Shown here: positions 33,491-41,002 of the stretch, piece after piece
Numbering within the stretch: position 1 is the stretch's first letter
Layout: each line of letters starts with the position of its first letter
Source of the DNA: a virus
DNA length: 60,083 nucleotides
Reading direction: 5' to 3' (one strand)
Virus record (IMG/VR): IMGVR_UViG_3300030109_004892
Location: 1-60,083 of that record
Notes under the pieces: model-generated
What the model saw: only the letters and a program-made list of their open reading frames with translations
The model's database searches: none
Told to the model about the DNA's origin: nothing
Translations under genes and position numbers: made by a program

Positions 33491-34995
33491 TAAAATGGTA
33501 CCTCCTCATTATTTTCTTTTGGTAAATTAAATTCGTCTTTTTGTTTTTCTATTTTTGGAACCCACCATACTCGTGTATTCCTACCTCTAATCCTACGAAC
33601 AACACAATCCCCATTCAATTGTCTAAGTCGTGCGCCTATTCTTGTAGGATCAAACCCTTTAAATCTTTTCTTCTCTAAATATTCTTCTAACTTTGCCATT
33701 AAGAAATATGTTTTATCTTCTTCAGTAAATGCTTTACCTAATCTCAGCTCATCTAAATGAGTTCCTTCTCCTTGATCCAAAATGAAAGCTTCCAAGTGTC
33801 CATCAAATCGTCCCTCTATTCTTACATCATCCGGCATTTCAATTACTTCTACATTCTCAATTAATTCTTTTATTTTATTCATCCACTCTTGACGGCTCAC
33901 GGTATTTAACACCACATTAATTTGATCAATACATGCAAGAATAAATTCAGATTGATTATAAAGCTGCCGAGTAGATAAGCTGACCCCCTGGCCATCGACA
34001 CTTATAAACCAAACAGAATTATCTGATTGATACTTTTGTAAGTTAGAAAATTTATGTTCATAAGCAAAGCCAATACCATATTCTCTTTTGCGACATTCAA
34101 TTGAGTCACAAAAAGCACACATAGGTTGGTCTTTACATTTGTATTGGTATTCTTGTTTCGTATGTTGATTGATTATTTTTTGTACTTGTTTATACTCTAA
34201 AGGGGGAGTGATATGTTGATGATTAAAAGAAGAGACTTTATCTTCCCACCCTTCTTTCCATTTCTTTTTTGCATACACTGCATATTGATAAAGAGTATTG
34301 TCTCTTCCTCCCTCCCCAATTCCTTGATCCATTAATGTTTGAATACATGGAGGACCATCACTTAATTCATTCTTATCATCTATATTAATTTTAGGTTTTA
34401 CTTTATTTAAGTCTTTGACTTTGTATTTATCATAGAGTTCATAAAATTCTTGCAACGAAGCAGAAGTACCATCATCCAAAAAAGCATAACGATTAGACTC
34501 ATCGCCATTAAAATAGGGAAGATTAAGAAAATTACCAGTATCGCCCCTTTCAGTATTAAGTTTAATTTGTTTAGGAAATACTTCACAATTACCATACCCT
34601 AGCACTGCAGCTAATTGAGTTAACTTATTACGAAGATCCTCTGCTGCAACTGGATATTCTGTAAATAAAAATAAATGTGCACCACCACTTTTAGATCGAC
34701 ATACTATAAAAGGTAGTTCTAATTTTCTAATTTTTTCTATAATTTTTTTATGTTCTAAAGGATAAGTATCAATATCAATACAACCCCAAGAACAAGTGCT
34801 ATCATCTCTAATGGGGATGATACCAAGACTAGGTTCCACACCCTCAAGATGATTCTTCCATAATGTATCTGATACATTATCTTTTTTAATGTATGCATTT
34901 CCTCCCTGCTTTCCATTTTTTAAATCCCCTGAAAGGTATTGGCCATAGGCTCTATCTAACCCGGAAAATATTTGTTTAAATTTTTCTATACTCAT
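33490..34995 (-). CDS. Archaeo-eukaryotic-type (AEP) DNA primase, 501 aa
   Basis: N-terminal primase catalytic elements are visible: WGCIDIDTYP (Asp74-x-Asp76), FIVCRSKSGGAHLFLF (His107 in the SGGxH motif) and GDTGNFLNLPYF, in the order of AEP primases. A Cys cluster (CKDQPMCAFCDSIECR) in the middle could hold zinc. The C-terminal half is probably a helical accessory domain. It makes primers for the family A polymerase. The combination of AEP primase and UvrD-like helicase replaces the usual T7-type primase-helicase. Confidence 0.8.
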   Translation of the reverse strand: MSIEKFKQIFSGLDRAYGQYLSGDLKNGKQGGNAYIKKDNVSDTLWKNHLEGVEPSLGIIPIRDDSTCSWGCIDIDTYPLEHKKIIEKIRKLELPFIVCRSKSGGAHLFLFTEYPVAAEDLRNKLTQLAAVLGYGNCEVFPKQIKLNTERGDTGNFLNLPYFNGDESNRYAFLDDGTSASLQEFYELYDKYKVKDLNKVKPKINIDDKNELSDGPPCIQTLMDQGIGEGGRDNTLYQYAVYAKKKWKEGWEDKVSSFNHQHITPPLEYKQVQKIINQHTKQEYQYKCKDQPMCAFCDSIECRKREYGIGFAYEHKFSNLQKYQSDNSVWFISVDGQGVSLSTRQLYNQSEFILACIDQINVVLNTVSRQEWMNKIKELIENVEVIEMPDDVRIEGRFDGHLEAFILDQGEGTHLDELRLGKAFTEEDKTYFLMAKLEEYLEKKRFKGFDPTRIGARLRQLNGDCVVRRIRGRNTRVWWVPKIEKQKDEFNLPKENNEEVPF

Positions 34996-35089
34996 AAGAC
35001 AGCTTTGTTTTGCGAGTCGTTGGGTGTATAAGTTTAAATGAACCTCGTTGGATACCTATACACCCTAGTGAAGTGACTCGAACCTCCAT
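34976..35089 (-). CDS. Possible micro-ORF between ssDNA-binding protein and primase genes, 37 aa
   Basis: A basic peptide (begins MEVRVTSLGCIGIQRGSFK) is open and overlaps the primase start by 20 nt. The ribosome site is poor (AAAAGG lies only about 1 nt before the ATG). The frame also continues upstream without interruption to the TAG of the preceding gene. It may be a real small gene, a read-through extension or chance. The DNA here also forms strong inverted repeats (see that entry). Confidence 0.3.
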   Translation of the reverse strand: MEVRVTSLGCIGIQRGSFKLIHPTTRKTKLSYEYRKI

Positions 35090-35111
35090 GCCTTTTGGAA
35101 CTACCCAACGA
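35017..35111. repeat. Nested inverted repeats between primase and ssDNA-binding protein genes
   Basis: TCGTTGGGT (35017-35025) pairs perfectly with ACCCAACGA (35103-35111), and the overlapping GGGTGTATA (35022-35030) pairs with TATACACCC (35057-35065). TCGTTGG also recurs at 35045-35051. The two helices share GGGT, so they are mutually exclusive. Possible attenuator, operator or processing signal. No tRNA cloverleaf could be folded. Confidence 0.5.
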
Positions 35112-35113
35112 AA

Positions 35114-35881
35114 CTAGAATGGAGTTTTATCGTTTTGTTTTTCTTCCATATCAGGTACTAACTTATCTTTAGCTAGTGCCATCTCTTCAGAAAACGAACG
35201 AGCTTCTCTAACCTGTGCCTCATTTGAAAGCATTGAATCAACTTCAATCTTCCATTTGTACCAGGTTTTATCCCCGTTCTTTGTCTTTTCTGATTTCAAC
35301 AAATACGAATGAGACCACATCGGTGGTGTAAAATGTACACCCTCCGAATTCTTGATCTTCAAATTCTTCATCTTACTATTCCAATTTCTACTTGGAGTTA
35401 GCTGAGATGATTTCATTGATATAACAGCTTGACTTGTCTCTCCCTTCCCACCAATTATTAATACAAAATAATTTGCTGTCTCTTCAATGTAATTACCTGA
35501 ATTATCATTGGTGTAATATTTACTATCCTCCCCACGAACAGTATTGTTCATGACATCTTTGGATTGGTGCACGGCCACCGGCCCTTTAGCACCACTTCCA
35601 ACCGGAGCCCATTCAACGTACGTTTTATGGTAGACACAAGGAACCACTTTGACTCCTTGGTCTGAAGGCCACCAGTCGCCAGTCACAGAGTTAAATATAT
35701 GACCACTTCTCAGTGACTCATCATTCTCTATTTCTGGAGACATAGCTTGTAGTAGTTTTAATCGAGGAAGTTGCAGATCATCTGCATTCATATCCTCAAA
35801 ACCAGTTTGTACATTTTCAAACTGACTCATAATTGCAACGGCCGAACTGCCATTGTTTTTTTTCACAACTGTTTTATTCAT
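35114..35881 (-). CDS. Putative ssDNA-binding protein, 255 aa
   Basis: The body has LQLPRLKLLQAMSPEI, GHIFNSVTGDWW, VKVVPCVYHKTYVEW, TANYFVLI, and PPMWSHSYLL, an OB-fold-like succession of beta strands. I recall this family next to replication genes in marine phages, where it is usually unnamed. The C-terminus is charged and ends in KTPF, like the Pro-Phe tips by which SSB proteins recruit partners. This is why I suggest ssDNA binding. The alternative is a recombination accessory. It lies between a coiled-coil protein gene and the primase. Confidence 0.55.
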   Translation of the reverse strand: MNKTVVKKNNGSSAVAIMSQFENVQTGFEDMNADDLQLPRLKLLQAMSPEIENDESLRSGHIFNSVTGDWWPSDQGVKVVPCVYHKTYVEWAPVGSGAKGPVAVHQSKDVMNNTVRGEDSKYYTNDNSGNYIEETANYFVLIIGGKGETSQAVISMKSSQLTPSRNWNSKMKNLKIKNSEGVHFTPPMWSHSYLLKSEKTKNGDKTWYKWKIEVDSMLSNEAQVREARSFSEEMALAKDKLVPDMEEKQNDKTPF

Positions 35882-35904
35882 AATTTATACCTCATTGTTT
35901 AAAG

Positions 35905-36465
35905 TTACGATTGTTTGATACTGACTTTATTAAGCCTAAAGGCACCAAACAATTTATCATCAAAGTCTACTCCATCTCTGGATTTTGCATTCAAGTACGA
36001 CCTAAGTGTACTCGGATGTATTGATGAATTCTCATTCGGAACGAGTCCCGAATCTTCTGCTAGTTGTCTGAATTCCTGGGCAATTTTGTCTTCACCCTTT
36101 TTGAAATCCACACTTACTATGTTCTTTATTATATCACCATCTCCTTGATCTCGCACCCAATTAAATGCAGCTACTTTATTCTCTTCTTTAATACTGCAAT
36201 AGAGTTGCTCTTTTGTAGTGACTTTAGATCCATCAGTTAATTTTAATTCTGATACACCTTTTGATTGTAGAAGATCAGTAATACTATCTGCTAGGACCTG
36301 TTCTTCTTCTTTTAATTTTTTGACCATCGTCTCAGCCGTCATGATCTTATCTTGTATAGCTTTTATTCTTTCCAACTCTGCGCCTAGCTGACCTAGTGCC
36401 TCATCATCAATTTCATTAAAAGCTTTGGTAGATTCTTCTTCAAATAAATTTGTTATTTTATTCAT
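35905..36465 (-). CDS. Coiled-coil protein of replication operon, 186 aa
   Basis: Residues ~20-65 form a heptad-like coiled coil (LGAELERIKAIQDKIMTAET, MVKKLKEEEQVLADS), followed by a small alpha/beta domain with LKLTDGSKVTTKEQ and HPSTLRSYL. I recall the same protein type in marine podoviruses with no function assigned. First gene of the - strand replication operon, preceded by GGGAG and a good promoter. Confidence 0.65.
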   Translation of the reverse strand: MNKITNLFEEESTKAFNEIDDEALGQLGAELERIKAIQDKIMTAETMVKKLKEEEQVLADSITDLLQSKGVSELKLTDGSKVTTKEQLYCSIKEENKVAAFNWVRDQGDGDIIKNIVSVDFKKGEDKIAQEFRQLAEDSGLVPNENSSIHPSTLRSYLNAKSRDGVDFDDKLFGAFRLNKVSIKQS

Positions 36466-36491
36466 ATCTATTCTCCCACATTATCTTTTAT

Positions 36492-36520
36492 TATTTACTT
36501 GCATTAAATCTTATAGTCAA
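36492..36520 (-). promoter_or_regulatory. Promoter of the replication operon (TTGACT-N17-TAAATA)
   Basis: On the - strand TTGACT (36515-36520), a 17-nt spacer starting ATAAGATTT, then TAAATA (36492-36497), about 27 nt before the ATG at 36465. The spacer element ATAAGATTT recurs in other promoters of this window. Confidence 0.6.
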
Positions 36521-36527
36521 GTATAAA
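36499..36527 (+). promoter_or_regulatory. Divergent promoter for the SNF2 helicase gene
   Basis: TTGCAT (36499-36504), 17 nt, TATAAA (36522-36527). The ATG at 36539 is only 11 nt beyond the -10 hexamer, so the mRNA leader would be very short. It overlaps the - strand promoter almost completely. Confidence 0.5.
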
Positions 36528-36538
36528 AAAAATTAATT

Positions 36539-38005
36539 ATGGGAGAGTATAAATTTAAGACAAAACCTTACGATCATCAGCTAAAAGCTTTACAGAAATC
36601 CTGGGATAAAGAATACTACGGTCTCTTTATGGAGATGGGTACAGGTAAATCTAAGGTTTTAATTGATGAAATTGCTAGTCTTTATATGCGAGGTAAGATT
36701 ACGGCTGCATTAATTGTTGCTCCTAAAGGTGTGTATAGAAACTGGGAAAAGGGGGAACTACCTGCTCATATGCCTGATGAAATACCTATTCATGTGGCTG
36801 CATGGAAAGCTCCAAGTGAGATGACGATCCAAGATAAAAAAGATTTAAAAGAAATATTAATAGCTAATGGTAGACTTCGTATACTGTTAATGAATGTCGA
36901 AGCTTTTAGTGGAGTAAAAGGTAGTAAGTTTGCTGCACAGTTTTTACACAAATCTAACACACTCATGGCCATAGATGAAAGCACCACGATTAAAACACCA
37001 AGTGCTTCTAGAACAAAAAACATTTTAAAGATTGGTAAGTTAGCTAAGTACCGTAGGATTATGACAGGTTCTCCTGTCACTAAGAATCCTTTAGATGTGT
37101 ACTCCCAATTAGAATTTTTAAGTGATAAGATACTGCGCCAGAATTACTGGGCGTTCAGATCTAGGTTTGCGATTATGCGTAATGTGAACTTTGGTCCACG
37201 CTCCACGCAACTTGTTGTTGGGTTTCAACGAATACCAGAACTCAATACTATTGTAGAGAACCATTCATACCGAGTATTGAAAGAAGATTGTTTGGATCTT
37301 CCGGATAAAGTTTATGAAAAAAGATTTGTTGGTCTTACTCCTGAACAAGTGAAAGCGTATGAAGAGATGAGACGATTTAATATGACTGAACTAGAAGGGG
37401 AAACCATGACAAGTTTATCAAGCCTCACGGCTCTTATCAGGTTACATCAGATAAGCTGTGGTCATATTGCTCTTGATAATGGAGAAACAAAACCTTTGAA
37501 AAGCAATAGGATGAATGAACTTCTTAATGTTCTTGATGAAGTTGAAGGCAAGGTTATCATCTGGGCTAGTTATAGATTTGATCTCAAACATATTGAAGAA
37601 ACATTGAAAGAAAAATTTGGAGAAGAAAGTACAGCATCTTATTTTGGAGATACAAAAGATAAAGACCGACAAGCAATTGTTGAACGATTCCAGGATAAGA
37701 ACTCTAAGCTGAAATATTTTGTGGGTAATCCATCAACTGGTGGATACGGCTTAACATTAACAGCAGCTCATACTGTAATTTATTATTCGAATACTTATGA
37801 CTTGGAAAAGCGAATGCAATCTGAGGATAGGGCGCACAGAATTGGTCAAGTTAATAAAGTGACTTACATTGATTTGATTAGTGAGGGAACTATAGATGAA
37901 AAAATTGTTCAGAGCTTACGTAGCAAGATTGATATCGCAAGTGCTGTGATGGGTGAGGACGTTAAACAATGGTTAATTGAACCAGTAAATAAAAGGAGAA
38001 AATGA
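36539..38005 (+). CDS. SNF2-family (SF2) helicase/ATPase, 488 aa
   Basis: Motifs in order: YDHQLKAL (Q-motif), FMEMGTGKSKV (Walker A, residues 30-40), LIVAPKGVYRNWEKGE, MAIDEST (motif II, DEST in place of DEAH), RIMTGSPVTKNP (motif III), and the C-terminal VIIWASYRFD, FVGNPSTGGYGLTLTAAH, and QSEDRAHRIGQ (motif VI). Known SNF2-like phage proteins act in replication or recombination by remodelling protein-DNA complexes. It is transcribed away from the replication operon, from the divergent promoter region. Confidence 0.9.
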   Translation: MGEYKFKTKPYDHQLKALQKSWDKEYYGLFMEMGTGKSKVLIDEIASLYMRGKITAALIVAPKGVYRNWEKGELPAHMPDEIPIHVAAWKAPSEMTIQDKKDLKEILIANGRLRILLMNVEAFSGVKGSKFAAQFLHKSNTLMAIDESTTIKTPSASRTKNILKIGKLAKYRRIMTGSPVTKNPLDVYSQLEFLSDKILRQNYWAFRSRFAIMRNVNFGPRSTQLVVGFQRIPELNTIVENHSYRVLKEDCLDLPDKVYEKRFVGLTPEQVKAYEEMRRFNMTELEGETMTSLSSLTALIRLHQISCGHIALDNGETKPLKSNRMNELLNVLDEVEGKVIIWASYRFDLKHIEETLKEKFGEESTASYFGDTKDKDRQAIVERFQDKNSKLKYFVGNPSTGGYGLTLTAAHTVIYYSNTYDLEKRMQSEDRAHRIGQVNKVTYIDLISEGTIDEKIVQSLRSKIDIASAVMGEDVKQWLIEPVNKRRK

Positions 38006-38178
38006 TGGATACATCTAAATATAAATCAGTAGCCACGAAAATGGATACTTATCATAAGGCCAAATTAATGGCTGAGAATACACATAGAAGCATTGGTGCT
38101 TACATTTCTATGGTCATTGATGAGGCTTGGAAGAAACAAAAACCTGCATTAAAGAGTAAACTTAATAGTGCCTCGTAA
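38002..38178 (+). CDS. Ribbon-helix-helix-like regulator, 58 aa
   Basis: ATG overlaps the helicase stop (ATGA). The sequence YKSVATKMDTYHKAKLMAEN followed by HRSIGAYISMVIDEAWKK matches the beta-helix-helix layout of CopG/Arc-type proteins (strand, helix, 'RSIGAYI' second helix). These bind DNA as dimers and repress promoters. It may autoregulate or act at the TTGACT promoters of this phage. Inferred from the fold pattern. Confidence 0.65.
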   Translation: MMDTSKYKSVATKMDTYHKAKLMAENTHRSIGAYISMVIDEAWKKQKPALKSKLNSAS

Positions 38179-38341
38179 ACTTTCTCTTGAAGTGAGATTG
38201 AAAAGAGCGCTGGAAAAAGTATCGAAGTCAGCGCTTCGAGACCCACGGACCAGGGAACAAATGGTTGTTCGCATGAGGTGGGAGCGTTTAAGAAATATTG
38301 TTTGGAGAAGATATGACCAAAAAAATATGTCCGAATTGTAA
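38168..38341 (+). CDS. Small Arg-rich protein, 57 aa, GTG start
   Basis: The GTG start lies inside the end of the RHH gene. Product MPRKLSLEVRLKRALEKVSK... is almost entirely helical and very basic (about a quarter Arg/Lys) with Trp in the C-terminal part. It overlaps the next gene by 29 nt. Possible nucleic-acid-binding partner of the RHH protein. Not recognised. Confidence 0.5.
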   Translation: MPRKLSLEVRLKRALEKVSKSALRDPRTREQMVVRMRWERLRNIVWRRYDQKNMSEL

Positions 38342-38552
38342 TGGTAATGGATTCACACGACATACTTGGGAGGCAACAGATGTAATAATTCAATGCAAAG
38401 TCTGTCATTCCCAAGGGGAATTAGACGAAGATAAACATTATTCTCAGAGCTGGGATGAGACAGATCATCTGGGAAAACCTTATAGAACCTTATATTATGG
38501 ACCACTTTTAGATCCTGAGAGCTTTCCTGGATATAAAATTGACCAAGATTAA
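38313..38552 (+). CDS. DnaJ-type zinc-finger protein, 79 aa
   Basis: ICPNCNGNGF and QCKVCHSQG are CxxCxGxG-type repeats as in the DnaJ Cys-rich domain, about 20 residues apart, which could bind one zinc. I take the ATG at 38313, with GGAG 5 nt upstream. An in-frame TTG at 38298 is a weaker choice. C-terminal part is acidic with Tyr/Pro. A chaperone-like or regulatory role is possible. Confidence 0.75.
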   Translation: MTKKICPNCNGNGFTRHTWEATDVIIQCKVCHSQGELDEDKHYSQSWDETDHLGKPYRTLYYGPLLDPESFPGYKIDQD

Positions 38553-38582
38553 GTAGATTTTTTATACAAATTATCTTATAAT
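38539..38582 (+). promoter_or_regulatory. Putative promoter for the 38606 gene
   Basis: TTGACC (38539-38544), 18 nt, TATACA (38563-38568), and a perfect TATAAT at 38577-38582 that could act as a second -10. The region is the only gap between two + strand genes. Confidence 0.4.
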
Positions 38583-38605
38583 GCGTCTTTTAACTAAGGC
38601 TACTT

Positions 38606-38809
38606 ATGAGTATTCGATTGCCTGATAGTCCGATAAGAAAAATTTATCGGTGTAATAAATGTAATAAACTCTCTGTTAATTTTTGGAATGCGAAACATGA
38701 CAGAACTTATACAATAGAGGAATGGTTATCTGTTTGTGAAGAGGGAAAAGAATCTTTGCGCAAGATCCTCGCTCCTATTATGGAAGACCCTAAATTTTTT
38801 TTAGATTAA
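38606..38809 (+). CDS. Small Cys-containing protein, 67 aa
   Basis: Contains one CNKC knuckle (YRCNKCNKLSVNFWNAKH), with one more Cys later (SVCEEG) and His near it, so a full zinc site is uncertain. Acidic C-terminal helix. It ends before a convergent - strand gene; a short AATCAG/CTGATT hairpin (38837-38853) lies at the junction. Not recognised. Confidence 0.55.
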   Translation: MSIRLPDSPIRKIYRCNKCNKLSVNFWNAKHDRTYTIEEWLSVCEEGKESLRKILAPIMEDPKFFLD

Positions 38810-38843
38810 AAAGTTGAATATGACTCTAGGTTAATTAATCAGC

Positions 38844-39440
38844 TTATCTGATTTTCATTCTTTTTAATTTAGTTTTATATTTTTTAATATAAGTTTTGGC
38901 TCTTTGTTCTTTTGTTCCCCAAGACTTAATTAATTTTTCTAAATTAATTCTTTTAGCATTTTGTTTTTCATCTTTAGTAGGTTTAGCTTTTGGTTTACTT
39001 TTAAGTTTACCTTCAAGCCAACCACTATTAATGACAAACTGTGCCATCTCTTGCTCAATTTTAGCTTGAGCAAGGTCATGATCATTTGAATTTGGAAAAC
39101 GAAAATCATGAACATAATGTGAAACATCATGTACTAATCTTCGCCAACCTTTTGAAAGAGTATTGGTATCACCATTAAGACTTAACCAACATTTTCTAAC
39201 TTCGGTTTTCCAAGTTTTAGTTTTCTTAAATCTCCACCTTCTAACAGGTAGTTTATAAGTTATCCATTTATTGGATAATTCAGACCAAACTTTTTTAGTT
39301 CCAAATTTAGCTATCAATTTTTTGTAAGCTCTTTCAGCTTCATCTCTTTCTAAGATGGGTAGTTGATCAGGAAACATACGATTAACTTGACCATAAGTTT
39401 TTTTAGCAACCTGATTTATTTGTTGATGCAAAGTTTGCAT
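38844..39440 (-). CDS. Protein with HDVSHxxHD motif, possible metalloprotease-like, 198 aa
   Basis: The central part GWRRLVHDVSHYVHDFRFPN contains His-Asp-x-x-His like a metal site, preceded by a Trp/Lys-rich segment and followed by EQEMAQFVINSGWLEGKL, then a Lys-rich tail. I recall this protein from several marine phages without a function. Zn binding by the His residues is an inference. The gene is isolated on the - strand next to a long AT-rich gap. Confidence 0.6.
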   Translation of the reverse strand: MQTLHQQINQVAKKTYGQVNRMFPDQLPILERDEAERAYKKLIAKFGTKKVWSELSNKWITYKLPVRRWRFKKTKTWKTEVRKCWLSLNGDTNTLSKGWRRLVHDVSHYVHDFRFPNSNDHDLAQAKIEQEMAQFVINSGWLEGKLKSKPKAKPTKDEKQNAKRINLEKLIKSWGTKEQRAKTYIKKYKTKLKRMKIR

Positions 39441-39738
39441 AATTCACTTCCTTTTAGTTAAGAGTCATATTCACTTTTTAAAGAACAGTATCTAATCATT
39501 ACTTATGAAGTAATTTTTAATACAACAACAAAAAGATTATAACATTTTTTTAAAAAAATTTCTTACGACTAAAAATTTTGGGAATCAAAATCTGCTAAAT
39601 ATTTTTTTTAATCGCAGAAAATCATGCGACAATGTTTCCATAATAGATGAAATTAGTTTTTTTGAGGGTTAAATTTTTTCCTCGCAACAGCGCAGTTTAC
39701 TTGGGGTGATTTTTTTTATCCACAGGATTTTCTGCCAA
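39441..39738. other. AT-rich non-coding region with perfect DnaA box (origin candidate)
   Basis: About 300 nt with no credible gene, long A/T runs, short inverted repeats (ATTACTT/AAGTAAT near 39500) and TTATCCACA at 39716-39724, the E. coli DnaA-box consensus. Unwinding-type A/T tracts lie directly to the left. Candidate origin or replication-control region. Confidence 0.45.
39716..39724 (+). promoter_or_regulatory. DnaA box
   Basis: TTATCCACA, an exact match to the strong DnaA-box consensus, in AT-rich DNA with no overlapping gene. It is the only exact copy I noticed in this gap. Confidence 0.5.
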
Positions 39739-39740
39739 TT
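39728..39740 (+). repeat. Direct repeat copy 1 (13 bp)
   Basis: TTTTCTGCCAATT is repeated exactly at 41286-41298. The two copies bracket the small-gene block 39739-40940 and the iteron region. Confidence 0.5.
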
Positions 39741-39840
39741 ATTTTTTAGATCCGAAGTGTCTTTCCCCAGCTATAAAGATCATAAGGGCAATACAAATCA
39801 AAACAATAAGTATCGCCCCTAGTAGAATATTAGTTATCAA
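39739..39840 (-). CDS. Single-pass membrane micro-protein, 33 aa, TTG start
   Basis: GGAGG stands 5 nt before a TTG that overlaps the TGA of the preceding gene (TTGA). Product is one hydrophobic helix (NILLGAILIVLICIALMIFI) and a short basic tail (GERHFGSKK). It ends next to the DnaA box region. Real translation is likely because of the ribosome site. Function unknown. Confidence 0.5.
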   Translation of the reverse strand: MITNILLGAILIVLICIALMIFIAGERHFGSKK

Positions 39841-40067
39841 GCTACCTCCTCCTTTTTTACTTCTTCTTCGTAATACCCTTTAGCAATCGCAACCTCATGA
39901 TCAAAGTTGTAATGATCTTTAATTTCAGAAATATCAGGGTAGAATTTACAGTAGTGCATAATATCTGCAATTATATCAGCAACTCTACCATGATCTTTAT
40001 CTTCTCCAATCATTTCTTTAATTCTATTTGCTCTTTCGTAGTTTGATTTATAAAAAGGATTACTCAT
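39837..40067 (-). CDS. Hypothetical acidic helical protein, 76 aa
   Basis: Starts MSNPFYKSNYERANRIKEMI, with a His/Asp-rich centre (EIKDHYNFDHEVAIAKGYYE) and a Glu/Lys tail. Overlaps both neighbours by 4 nt (ATGA), so part of the five-gene - strand operon starting at 40940. Not recognised. Confidence 0.6.
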   Translation of the reverse strand: MSNPFYKSNYERANRIKEMIGEDKDHGRVADIIADIMHYCKFYPDISEIKDHYNFDHEVAIAKGYYEEEVKKEEVA

Positions 40068-40540
40068 GCTACCCCCTCAAGTTTGGTGCTGTTAGCGTAT
40101 GGTTTCCATTCTCTCTTCCACATAAAAGTCTTTCTTTCTTTTCCATCCAAATTATTGATAATAAATGATTCCTTTTTAATTTTAAGTTTTGGATAGACAA
40201 CTCTTAGCATAGCTCTAATGGAAGATGATATGTTTTTATAATGTTTATCGTCCTCCACTATGTCGTATAGATTTTTCAAAAATGGATTATCTGTATCCTC
40301 AGTATAGTAATCTCCGACTATCGCTACATGATCACCGGTCCACCGGCCAATGAATTTATGACCAGATACATCACCACCTCCTCGATTGTCATTACCTTGC
40401 GCAATCATCAAACAATAAAGGACATCGGCCATTGAACCTTCAAATCCTATTTGTTCGTAATGTTTTGCCATGATTCCTATATCATGGCCCACGACATATT
40501 CTTTTTTAGTTATGTTAATTAACTTATGATACTGTCCCAT
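40064..40540 (-). CDS. Conserved hypothetical protein, 158 aa (GQYHKLINITKKEY type)
   Basis: The sequence GQYHKLINITKKEYVV, RGGGDVSGHKFIGRWTGDHV and AIVGDYYTEDTDNPFLKNLYD resembles an unnamed family that I recall from bacteria and phages (GRWAGDRI...IAGDY pattern). Function is not known. It overlaps the zinc-ribbon gene upstream by 1 nt and the small gene downstream by 4 nt. Confidence 0.6.
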   Translation of the reverse strand: MGQYHKLINITKKEYVVGHDIGIMAKHYEQIGFEGSMADVLYCLMIAQGNDNRGGGDVSGHKFIGRWTGDHVAIVGDYYTEDTDNPFLKNLYDIVEDDKHYKNISSSIRAMLRVVYPKLKIKKESFIINNLDGKERKTFMWKREWKPYANSTKLEGVA

Positions 40541-40776
40541 TACGCTACCTCCAATAGAAATTCACTGCACCTTGTTTTCTCGTTCCAATCGCAAGTAAAA
40601 TTTTCTGCTCTTGGACAATCAGCACAAGGTAACATTTCCTTATGATTACATTCTGAACAATTAGATTTACCATGAGATAAAATCTCAACTTGACATCCAC
40701 AATCTGGACATACTTCATTAACAGTAAATGGTTTAGTAAATCTAACTTTCCATTGCTCTTGTAAATAGTCAATCAT
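40540..40776 (-). CDS. Zinc-ribbon protein, 78 aa
   Basis: Cys pairs VCPDCGCQ and NCSECNHKE form one zinc ribbon, and a second group (LPCADCPR...FTCDW...RCSEF) could form another. Typical of small DNA- or protein-binding phage factors. ATG overlaps the upstream TGA by 4 nt. Confidence 0.7.
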   Translation of the reverse strand: MIDYLQEQWKVRFTKPFTVNEVCPDCGCQVEILSHGKSNCSECNHKEMLPCADCPRAENFTCDWNEKTRCSEFLLEVA

Positions 40777-40940
40777 TGCGCAACCTCCTCTGGTTCTCTC
40801 ATTCCATCATCATAATTAGGATCATTAACTCTATCCCAAATGTCCTGATTTATTGCGCCATGCTTTAAACAAAACTGAAGTTTTGATAATTCAGCCGCCT
40901 CTTCTTCCATAGTAAGCAACCATGCTTTCATTTTACCCAT
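40773..40940 (-). CDS. Small acidic protein, first gene of operon, 55 aa
   Basis: GGAGG precedes the ATG (40940). Product MGKMKAWLLTMEEEAAELSK..., helical N-terminal half and a C-terminal DPNYDDGMREPEEV. The stop overlaps the next ATG. The promoter TTGACA-N17-TATTTA is 34 nt upstream. Not recognised. Confidence 0.6.
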   Translation of the reverse strand: MGKMKAWLLTMEEEAAELSKLQFCLKHGAINQDIWDRVNDPNYDDGMREPEEVAQ

Positions 40941-40973
40941 ATTCGCCTCCGTTTTTAAGGGTTATTTATATAC

Positions 40974-41002
40974 TAAATATCCCATGTAATATAAGATGTC
41001 AA
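40974..41002 (-). promoter_or_regulatory. Promoter of the 40940-39739 operon
   Basis: On the - strand TTGACA (40997-41002, a perfect -35), 17-nt spacer beginning TCTTAT, then TATTTA (40974-40979). ATCTTAT, the reverse complement of the shared ATAAGAT element, overlaps the -35/spacer junction. Confidence 0.6.

Noticed and set aside
35070-35092. TTCGAGTC string resembling a tRNA T-loop on the - strand
   Set aside because: The T-stem does not pair and no anticodon arm fits. The region folds into other helices.
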